A DNA stretch of 64,000 nucleotides from Mycobacterium marseillense (lineage in GTDB: Bacteria > Actinomycetota > Actinomycetes > Mycobacteriales > Mycobacteriaceae): positions 1,798,001-1,862,000 of the forward strand of contig NZ_AP022584.1 of NCBI RefSeq assembly GCF_010731675.1, read 5' to 3'. Positions 58,277 to 64,000 of this stretch are shown piece after piece. Under the pieces are notes generated by a model. The model made no database searches, was not told where the DNA came from, and was given only the letters and a program-made list of their open reading frames with translations. Both the position numbers and the translations under genes were made by a program. Position 1 is the stretch's first letter, and the number at the start of each line of letters is the position of its first letter.

Positions 58277-59418
58277 CGCAACACCAAGGCCGGGTTGGTG
58301 ATGGTGGTGGTGCGGGTCCAGGAGGTGATGACGTGTTGGTTGGGGTCGGTGAGGGTGGTGGGTTGGGGGGTGGGTTGCCAGTCCAGCAGCTGGTGTTGGT
58401 GGCAGTAGTCGTCGTTGTAGATGGTGTCGAAGTAGCGTTGGGGTCCGTCGGGGAAGACCGCGGCGATGCGGGTGTCTTTGGGGTAGGTGCGCGCGGCCCA
58501 GCCGGCGACCAGGGCGACGGCGCCTACGCTCCAGCCGCCGCTGGCGAACTGGCTGGCCGCTAAAGTGCGTGCGGCCCAGACGGCTTCGTGTGGGGCGATC
58601 CAGTGGACTTCGTTGAAGGCGTGGTAGTCGATGTTGGCGGGGTGGATGCTGGAGCCCAGGCCGCGCATGAGCCGGGTGGTGGCGGGTTGGCCGAAAATGG
58701 TGGAGCCGATGGTGTCGACCCCGATCAGTTTCATGTCGGGGTTGAATTGGCGCAGCACCCGCGCCACCCCGGCCGAATGTCCGCCGGTGCCTACCGAGCA
58801 CACCAGCACGTCGACGTGGCCGAGCTGATTTATGAGCTCTAATCCCAGTGATTGGTAGCCGGTGATGTTGTCGGGGTTGCTGTATTGGTCGGGGCACCAG
58901 GAGCCGGGGTGGTCGGCCAGAACTTGGGCGACGCGGTCTTTGCGGGCTTGTTGCCAGCCGCCGATGGGGTGGGGTTCGGTGACCAGGTCGACCTGGGCGC
59001 CGTAGGCGGCCAGCATGTGGCGCACGATGGGTTCCATGCCGGTGTCGGTGACTACGGTGACCGGGTGCCCGTAGGCTTGGCCGGCCAGCGCTAGGCCTAA
59101 TCCGAGGCTGCCGCTGGTGGATTCCACGATGCGGGCCCCGGGTGTGAGTTCGCCGCGGGCCCGGGCGGCTTCGACCATGTGCAGGGCCGGGCGGTCTTTC
59201 ATGCTGCCGCCGGGATTGAACCCCTCCAGCTTGGCCCAAAACCCGCGACCGGGCGGGCTCAGCGGCGCCGAGACCCGCAGCACCGGAGTGTTGCCCACCA
59301 GGGCGGCGGGCCGCCGGGAAGTGGCCGGGGCAAGTTGGCCGCACTCACGCGGCTCGAGAATCTTCGGCGTTGCCAGGGAGTGAAGACACGTGTCGCTAAA
59401 GGAACGAACTTCGGTCAT
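58273..59418 (-). CDS. cysK2: CysK2-type PLP enzyme (S-sulfocysteine synthase family)
   Basis: The 381-residue fold-II PLP enzyme has Schiff-base K74 in [12 protein letters not shown], the phosphate loop [15 protein letters not shown] and [15 protein letters not shown]. tuberculosis CysK2 (Rv0848) was shown to use O-phosphoserine and thiosulfate to make S-sulfocysteine, and it follows lpqS as here. ATG 59418 (TEVRSFSDT) is chosen because the broken paralogue at 62500 starts the same way (TDVVRTD). The 110 bases to lpqS contain a segment shared with the duplicate locus. It likely links sulfur metabolism to metal or oxidant stress. Confidence 0.9.
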   Translation of the reverse strand: MTEVRSFSDTCLHSLATPKILEPRECGQLAPATSRRPAALVGNTPVLRVSAPLSPPGRGFWAKLEGFNPGGSMKDRPALHMVEAARARGELTPGARIVESTSGSLGLGLALAGQAYGHPVTVVTDTGMEPIVRHMLAAYGAQVDLVTEPHPIGGWQQARKDRVAQVLADHPGSWCPDQYSNPDNITGYQSLGLELINQLGHVDVLVCSVGTGGHSAGVARVLRQFNPDMKLIGVDTIGSTIFGQPATTRLMRGLGSSIHPANIDYHAFNEVHWIAPHEAVWAARTLAASQFASGGWSVGAVALVAGWAARTYPKDTRIAAVFPDGPQRYFDTIYNDDYCHQHQLLDWQPTPQPTTLTDPNQHVITSWTRTTTITNPALVLR

Positions 59419-59528
59419 CAGATTTGTCGCTTTCCTGCGAAGCCGCGAACCAGAACGCGGCACTTGACATGGGTCAGCGGTCACCGGCCGCTCGCCACAA
59501 AGGGCAGAAACGACCTGACGCTGACCAG

Positions 59529-59966
59529 TCAGCGACGAGACAAGCAGAACCGGATCAAAACCTCTTGACCGATAACAGAAAAAACCGGGGCGCGCGGTGG
59601 GCCGCGCCCGGCGGGCACCCCAAACCGGGCCAACCCACCGGTCACCGCAACGGCCGCCACCACGCCCAGCGCGATCAACGCAGCCACCACAGCGCCCGAG
59701 CGCGGCAACACCGCCGCGGTGAACCGCTCAGGATGGTCGCCCGCCAAGCCCTTGCCCACATGCAGATGATCGACGCTGAGAGTGGGCTGACCACCACCAC
59801 TTGCGGAGGCCAGCATCGCGGGTGCTAGGTGCACCACCGAAGACTGCGAATGCGTGTTTACACTGTGGGCGCCAATCAAAACCCCCCACATCGCCAACCA
59901 CACCGCAGCCCCCACCGCCACCACAGACCGGATCCGTGGCGCCCCGCTAGCGCTGGCCAACCGCAC
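59529..59966 (-). CDS. lpqS: LpqS-family membrane/exported protein, downstream copy
   Basis: The 145-residue protein has one hydrophobic segment at ~14-34 ([19 protein letters not shown]), then histidines ([15 protein letters not shown]), a second hydrophobic stretch at ~92-112, and the family ending GRGPP...FCLSRR. LpqS in M. tuberculosis (Rv0847) is copper-induced through RicR. No good lipobox is seen, so 'lipoprotein' is not supported here. GTG 59966 is chosen as the first start after the CDF stop (59980). It is 37% or so similar by eye to the second copy at 62596. It is followed by cysK2 and the MFS gene. Confidence 0.8.
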   Translation of the reverse strand: MRLASASGAPRIRSVVAVGAAVWLAMWGVLIGAHSVNTHSQSSVVHLAPAMLASASGGGQPTLSVDHLHVGKGLAGDHPERFTAAVLPRSGAVVAALIALGVVAAVAVTGGLARFGVPAGRGPPRAPVFSVIGQEVLIRFCLSRR

Positions 59967-59979
59967 AACAACCCAATCT

Positions 59980-61011
59980 CTAACCGCGAATATGCGATAA
60001 CGACGAGGAGGCCATGCCGCCTGTGTCCGACTCGGGATCATGGGCCTGCTGGTTAGCGGAGCGGTGCGTGGGACCGTGCGGGTCTGCGCAATGCGCGCAT
60101 GCGCCCGCGAAACCGTGTTCGTCGGGGCGGCCTGACTTTTGGTGCTCAAGCTGCAGGGTGATGTGTGAAATCCCGTGCGAGTGCGCGAGCAACTCCGCTA
60201 ACTCGGCCCGGGTTTCATGGCAATCGCGGTCCTCATCCACGATGACGTGCGCTGAAAGCGCTGTTTGCCCTAACGTTATTTCCCAAACATGCAGGTCGTG
60301 AACTTCGACCACCGCGTCGCATGTCGCCATCGCCTGGCCAATCTTTTCGGGCTCGACCCCGCGAGGCGCGGCCTCCAGGAGGACCAGACTTGCGGCACGC
60401 ACCAATCCCGTTCCAGCCTTTGCCATCAACACCACCACGACCAGCGTGGCGATGGCATCGGCGCGCGCAAACCCGGTGAACACCATCACCAAGCCGGCGA
60501 CTGCGGTTGCGATGAAAGCGAACAGGTCGTTGAGGATGTGCTGGAAAGCGCCCTCGACGTTGAGGCTGGAGCGATTAGCGCGGCTGATCATCCACGTCGC
60601 GGCCACGTTCACCACGACCCCGACCAGTGCCGTTATCAGCACCAGCCTGCCGGTGACCGGCGGCGGGTCGATTAGCCGACGGGCCGCCTCGTAGGCCAGC
60701 CAGCCCGCCAATACTAGTAAAGTCAGGCCGTTGCCCAGCGCAGACAAGATTTCCGCCCGTCGCCAGCCGTAGGTCATTCGGCCCGCCGCCGGTCGTGCTG
60801 CCAGCCCGATAGCCCATAGCGCCAAAGCGATTGAGGCCGCGTCGGTAAGCATGTGCGCCGCGTCCGAGATCAGTGCGAGGGATCGTGCAACGATTCCTAC
60901 CGTTACTTCGCCGACCATGAATGCTGTGATCACCGCCAGGGCGCCGGCTAGCCACCGCCGGTCAGCATCGGTTGTGTGCCCATGCCCGTGGGCGTGGCTG
61001 TGCCCGCTCAT
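59980..61011 (-). CDS. CDF zinc/cation efflux transporter (CzcD/ZitB type)
   Basis: The 343-residue transporter has a His-rich head (GHSHAHGHGHTTD), six membrane segments and the intact binding sites: D50/H53/D57 in ISDAAHMLTDAAS and H158/D162 in FQHILNDLF. A cytoplasmic ferredoxin-like domain follows, with VHDLHVWEITLGQTALSAHV. It exports Zn2+ and perhaps Co2+/Cd2+ in exchange for protons. A second His/Cys patch (CAHCADPHGPTH) near the C-terminus may also bind metal. GAGG before ATG 61011. It lies between the broken cysK2/MFS chimera and the intact lpqS gene, 13 bases before lpqS. Confidence 0.93.
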   Translation of the reverse strand: MSGHSHAHGHGHTTDADRRWLAGALAVITAFMVGEVTVGIVARSLALISDAAHMLTDAASIALALWAIGLAARPAAGRMTYGWRRAEILSALGNGLTLLVLAGWLAYEAARRLIDPPPVTGRLVLITALVGVVVNVAATWMISRANRSSLNVEGAFQHILNDLFAFIATAVAGLVMVFTGFARADAIATLVVVVLMAKAGTGLVRAASLVLLEAAPRGVEPEKIGQAMATCDAVVEVHDLHVWEITLGQTALSAHVIVDEDRDCHETRAELAELLAHSHGISHITLQLEHQKSGRPDEHGFAGACAHCADPHGPTHRSANQQAHDPESDTGGMASSSLSHIRG

Positions 61012-61051
61012 GGTCGCATCCTCGGCGGGCGGCTAGGGGCTAGATCCCCGG

Positions 61052-62500
61052 CTAGACTTGATCTGTCGGACATTCCGGTTCGTTTTCCCATATGAGTTGC
61101 GCCTCTTTCTTTCCTCGGTGTTGACTACGCCGTGATGCAGGCTTAAGGCCATTGTTCTGGTTCAGATGATCACGGTTTCGTGACCCTTTTTCGGAATAAT
61201 GTTCGTTTGAGCGCAAGTGTTGTGGAGCCGCTAACGAAGAATCATGCAGTGCAGAGTTTTTCGGCGTGACCGCGACGTACCGCTGCGCCGACGATCGCCT
61301 CTGTCCCAAATTGCAGATCAAGGTTCTGATTGCGACGACGGGGTTGTAGAGCCGGTAAAGTGTTGCCAGTAAACGGCTACCGGTGAAAGCATTTACAGTA
61401 TCCATTTTGAACGGGATCGCCGCGGCGGATCCGAGCGCAAGCAGCGCCGCGAAGACTGCAACTGCATCGACGGCCGCCCGTGACCCTAAGCCCCCACCGT
61501 CGGGCAGGAGGATCAGCGGCACATACGACACAGCCAGGATAACTAGACCGGCACTCAAGCTACCCCGACAACCCCACCCGTCGAAGAACCATCGCGCGAT
61601 GCGCAACTGGCCGGCAACGACCACCACACCTGAAATGGCGAACACGACGGTGACAAAACAGCTTTGGAACCACAGTGTCGGTGCCGCCACTTGCAGAGGC
61701 AGGGCAAGGTGGCCCTGAAAGGTCACTACATACGAACCTATCATCGCGGCGAAGAGCAGCAAAGACCGGTTGGCTAGGACGATCCGCCAATCCTGCACAA
61801 CCGATGTAGATCTCGGCGCCTGCTCGCTCTGCTGAAGTAGCAATCGCGCAATTCCTGCCGAATAGCTGCCGGCAGCCACCGGGCACACCACCGCATCGAT
61901 TCCACCGAGCTGGACGAGCAATCCAAAATCCAACGATTGATAATCGACAACGTTGTCAAAGTTGGTGTACTGAAACGGAATCCATGCACCGTGTTCGGTG
62001 GCCAACGACTGCACGACCCGATCTTTGCGGGCTTGCTCCCATCCACCAACCGGGCGCAGTGCGTCGACGAGGACAACGTCGGCGCCGTAGGCAGCAAGCA
62101 TCCGGCGAATGGTCGGTCCCATCATCCCGGTATCGATGACAACCGCTACCGGACCCACGCACACCTGGCCCGCTAGAACCAGTCCCAAACCTAGTCTGCC
62201 GCCGGTGAACTCCGCGGTCCGCGCTTCAGACAGCAACCCGCCGCGGGCGCGCGCCTTATCGACCATGTGCGTGGCAAGGACTTCCTTCATGCTGCCACCT
62301 GGGTTAAAGCACTCAAGCTTCGCCCAGAAACCGCGGTCCGGAATGCTCTGGGACGCCGAGATCTTCAGCACCAAAGCGTGTCCCACCAAGACACCAGGCG
62401 CCCATAGGTGGCAGGCCTGCGCGGCCAGTAGAAGCGCCCCGATGGCGGTAAGAGGTGGACCTTTTGCAAGATTATTGTCAGTGCGAACAACGTCAGTCAT
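61052..62500 (-). pseudogene. deletion chimera of cysK2 and its MFS neighbour
   Basis: One open frame of 482 codons joins the N-terminal half of a CysK2-like enzyme (residues 1-~223, with K72 in [10 protein letters not shown] and the VAAGSYSAGIARLLL loop) directly to the second half of the MFS transporter (from ~227, APRSTSVVQDWRIVLANR). That part matches the intact MFS at 56981-58276 from its residue ~195. The missing piece equals the end of cysK2 plus six MFS helices. After ~397 similarity stops (ICNLGQRRSS), suggesting a further frameshift, then a foreign tail. Decay is the simplest reading; a working fusion is unlikely. Confidence 0.8.
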
Positions 62501-62595
62501 TTGATCGTCACTTCCATCAACGCGCGAGGCGCGACAATTGGTAAGAAGCGTTCACCGGCCGGCGACGCGAAGCGCAGCGGCCTGACGGTGACTGA

Positions 62596-63036
62596 TCAGC
62601 GACGAGACAAGCAGAGCCGAGTCAACAGATCTCGACCGGCGCAACGCACTGCAAGCACAGTGGGCGGACCCCGCCCCGGCGCCGCCGCGGGATAAGCCAA
62701 CCACCCCGCCCCCCCAACTGGGCTGACTGCGGCGCCGAAACTCGCCAACGCGGCCACGGACGGTGTCAAGGCGACGGCCATGAACTGGTCGTGGTGGTGT
62801 GTCGACGAATCTCTTCTTGCGTGTGCATGGTCTGGGGGTAGCTGATCCCTGACCACTTGCGACGATTCAAGCGAAGTTGCCGCTTCACCGGCAACGATTT
62901 CCAGATCCGTTGAGTTAGTTCTACTTTCGTGGTGGTGTGCGCCACCGATTACCATCCACAATATCAACCATACTGCGGCTGTTACCGCGACCAAACGGGA
63001 TCGCGGCATTGTCGGATCGGCAACGTCGATTCTCAT
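62596..63036 (-). CDS. lpqS: LpqS-family membrane/exported protein, upstream copy
   Basis: The 146-residue paralogue has a hydrophobic segment at ~15-33 (LVAVTAAVWLILWMVIGGA) followed by HHHES, a His-rich middle (PPDHAHARRDSSTHHHDQF) and the ending GRDLLTRLCLSRR. The family end GRGPP is kept. It starts at ATG 63036; the frame is open further upstream but without family-like sequence. The last 20 bases (62596-62615) and the gap behind it match the end of the other lpqS copy. It heads the whole minus-strand run to the PPE gene and diverges from the M-box. Confidence 0.82.
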   Translation of the reverse strand: MRIDVADPTMPRSRLVAVTAAVWLILWMVIGGAHHHESRTNSTDLEIVAGEAATSLESSQVVRDQLPPDHAHARRDSSTHHHDQFMAVALTPSVAALASFGAAVSPVGGAGWLAYPAAAPGRGPPTVLAVRCAGRDLLTRLCLSRR

Positions 63037-63579
63037 AACAACCCCGAAGCTAGCACCGCACGGGAACGATGTCGTCGGCAAAAGCCTTGCTGGGACAATA
63101 TGTTCCCGACTTGACACGACTCGTTCAGCGCTTGCTCACCACCAGCTCACTTAACGAACCAGATCGAGCGTTAACCCGCGCCGGTTTGGCTGCTTTGCAT
63201 GATCTCGGTTCGGTTGCGTCAACGGTCCGTCAATTCGTACTTCTCGCCTTCGGGCGCCACACGGCAATCGATGGCCGACGATATGGCGCGGTCACAGCAG
63301 CGCCCCCGGTGTCGCCATCAATGTCCAGTGCGCCGAACCGCCGCAAGATCCTCACCAGCTCACCCAGCATCGGCGCCAGCCACATGCCAGCCGGCATGTC
63401 CAGCACGGCCTAGTAAAGGCCCCGGTGCAACGCTGGCGTTCACCCACCGTCAATCCCATCGTCTGGGCCTGCTGCGCCGCACCGGTTTCGCCGCTTCAAC
63501 ACGCCACTTCGCGGGCAGCATTTCTCTTTGGGACAACGAAGGGGGCACGCGGGCATTGTTGGTGAGTCAACGCGCCGGG
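63037..63579. other. 543-base stretch without a credible gene
   Basis: An ORF (63069-63413, plus) has unnatural composition and no recognised family. The first part is the control region of the minus-strand lpqS run; an imperfect palindrome GGGACAATATGTTCCC lies at 63091-63106. No RicR-type TACCC/GGGTA palindrome was found. The rest is undefined. Confidence 0.45.
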
Positions 63580-63613
63580 TTGACTGGTGCCGCCTTGACT
63601 GCGAAGATAACGT
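63580..63613 (+). promoter_or_regulatory. candidate promoter for the M-box transcript
   Basis: TTGACT at 63580-63585 and a TANNNT-type -10 (TAACGT, 63608-63613) lie just upstream of the riboswitch, predicting a start near 63620. The spacing is longer than ideal, and a second TTGACT occurs at 63595-63600. Mycobacterial promoters often rely on the -10 alone. Confidence 0.4.
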
Positions 63614-63620
63614 TCGCATA

Positions 63621-63780
63621 AACCTCGGTAGGTGAGGCGTCTGCACGGATATAGGCCACTGACCTCGAACGTCGAGAGACGCCCCGGGTCAGGACAGCTC
63701 TTCCCGGCTTAAGGGTTGAGCCCAAGTGGCTTCCGGCTCAACCGGATACGCCGTGTGGTGCCAAAGCTCTGACGAGAGGG
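63621..63780 (+). promoter_or_regulatory. M-box (ykoK) magnesium riboswitch
   Basis: The stretch reads GGTAGGTGAGGCGTCTG at 63628-63644, then CGAGAGACGCC and GGGTCAGGACAG at about 63675-63703, and ends with GCCAAAGCTCTGACGA at 63760-63775. These are the conserved 5', middle and 3' elements of the M-box aptamer in the right order and spacing (about 160 bases). M-boxes sense Mg2+. In M. tuberculosis they precede Rv1535 and the PE20-PPE31-mgtC operon. The controlled genes lie beyond the right edge. Confidence 0.9.
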
Positions 63781-63840
63781 GTGCCGCGCCCGGCTGAATC
63801 GCCGGGTCGCCTTACCCCGGTGTGCGACTGTTGGCACCCC
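63778..63840 (+). terminator. nested hairpin, possible M-box expression platform
   Basis: Outer 8-base stem GGGGTGCC (63778-63785) / GGCACCCC (63833-63840) encloses the inner hairpin CCCGGC-tgaatc-GCCGGG (63789-63806). It starts inside the last element of the aptamer, so folding of the aptamer and of this stem may compete. There is no T-run; a Rho-dependent or structural switch is possible. Confidence 0.45.
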
Positions 63841-63873
63841 CGTGTGCCCTGGCCGTGAGGAGGTGAGAGCGAG

Positions 63874-63954
63874 ATGAATCGCGGTGATAGTCCCTATCCG
63901 AGTCCGATGAGCATTTCGTTCGGATCCGGCCCAGGCACCGTTTCCACTATCTGA
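63874..63954 (+). CDS. short ORF downstream of the M-box
   Basis: A 26-residue ORF (MNRGDSPYPSPMSISFGSG...) starting at ATG 63874 with a strong GAGGAGGTGAGAG ribosome site 5-15 bases upstream and ending at TGA 63952-63954. Position right after the riboswitch suggests either a leader peptide or the start of the regulated unit. Pro- and Ser-rich leader ORFs are known in some Mg2+-responsive leaders. No family recognised. Confidence 0.5.
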   Translation: MNRGDSPYPSPMSISFGSGPGTVSTI

Positions 63955-64000
63955 ATCGGCTTGCGCCGCTTCGGTTAACACTCGCCCGCGTCCGCTTCGT

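Noticed and set aside
63037..63130. RicR-type copper operator before the lpqS run
   Set aside because: No TACCC-N-GGGTA palindrome found; only the imperfect GGGACAATATGTTCCC is present, which is not enough to name a regulator.
63069..63413. Possible plus-strand gene before the M-box
   Set aside because: Composition and lack of any recognised segment suggest a chance ORF.

Overview
The window is high-GC actinobacterial DNA from a Mycobacterium. Supporting signs are PE and PPE proteins, a 13E12-type HNH remnant, LpqS-family proteins ending in FCLSRR/LCLSRR, a perfect mycobacterial LexA (SOS) box and many GTG starts. From about 11.8 to 50.4 kb the gene order follows, from memory, M. tuberculosis Rv2531c-Rv2578c, with aroQBKC and aroE/mltG/ruvX/alaS in the expected places. 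The left end (pyrC-pyrB-pyrR and a methyltransferase) resembles Rv1381-Rv1377c, so two blocks that are far apart in H37Rv are close here. A slow grower related to the M. avium complex is the best guess; species cannot be fixed from this sequence alone.

Layout. 0-2.3 kb: pyrimidine operon pyrR-pyrB-pyrC (minus strand) with a PyrR-binding RNA motif beside the pyrR ribosome site. 2.4-4.9 kb: methyltransferase, beta-lactamase-like serine hydrolase, GNAT acetyltransferase. 4.9-11.6 kb: a tight six-gene minus-strand operon with a GntR regulator, a small two-cluster ferredoxin, a sulfonate/nitrate-type ABC importer (lipoprotein, permease, ATPase) and an AprA-like flavoprotein fused to a HEAT-repeat tail. 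11.8-28.9 kb: housekeeping block with an Orn/Lys/Arg decarboxylase, nusB, efp, pepQ, aroQ-aroB-aroK-aroC, an SsuD-like monooxygenase, an A24 peptidase, aroE, mltG, ruvX and alaS. 29-44 kb: YjbQ protein, a tandem paralogue pair with duplicated leaders, rarA, a circularly permuted ATP-grasp/Alpha-E protein with a transglutaminase and a zinc peptidase, aspS, a 2-dehydropantoate reductase-like gene and others. 45-50.4 kb: a DapA-like aldolase and a class II aldolase diverging from an XRE-cupin regulator across nested palindromes, a Tat-exported purple acid phosphatase and an SOS-controlled radical SAM protein.

From about 50.5 kb the sequence becomes accessory: more AT-rich by eye, gene-poor stretches, a truncated 13E12 gene, a CDF-like membrane protein, a DUF1275 protein and a zf-TFIIB protein. 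The right end holds a minus-strand run, lpqS - broken cysK2/MFS chimera - CDF zinc transporter - lpqS - cysK2 - MFS - PE (frameshifted) - PPE. This is a duplicated lpqS-cysK2-MFS cassette (Rv0847-Rv0849-like, known in M. tuberculosis as part of the copper-responsive RicR regulon), extended by a metal transporter at one end and a PE/PPE pair at the other. Divergent from it, at the very end, is a well-conserved M-box (Mg2+) riboswitch on the plus strand followed by a short ORF; the genes it controls lie beyond the window.

The best candidates for undescribed biology are the CysK2-MFS-LpqS-CDF-PE/PPE run, the AprAB-like operon with its HEAT tail, and the duplicated leader hairpins in front of the Rv2557/Rv2558-type paralogues.
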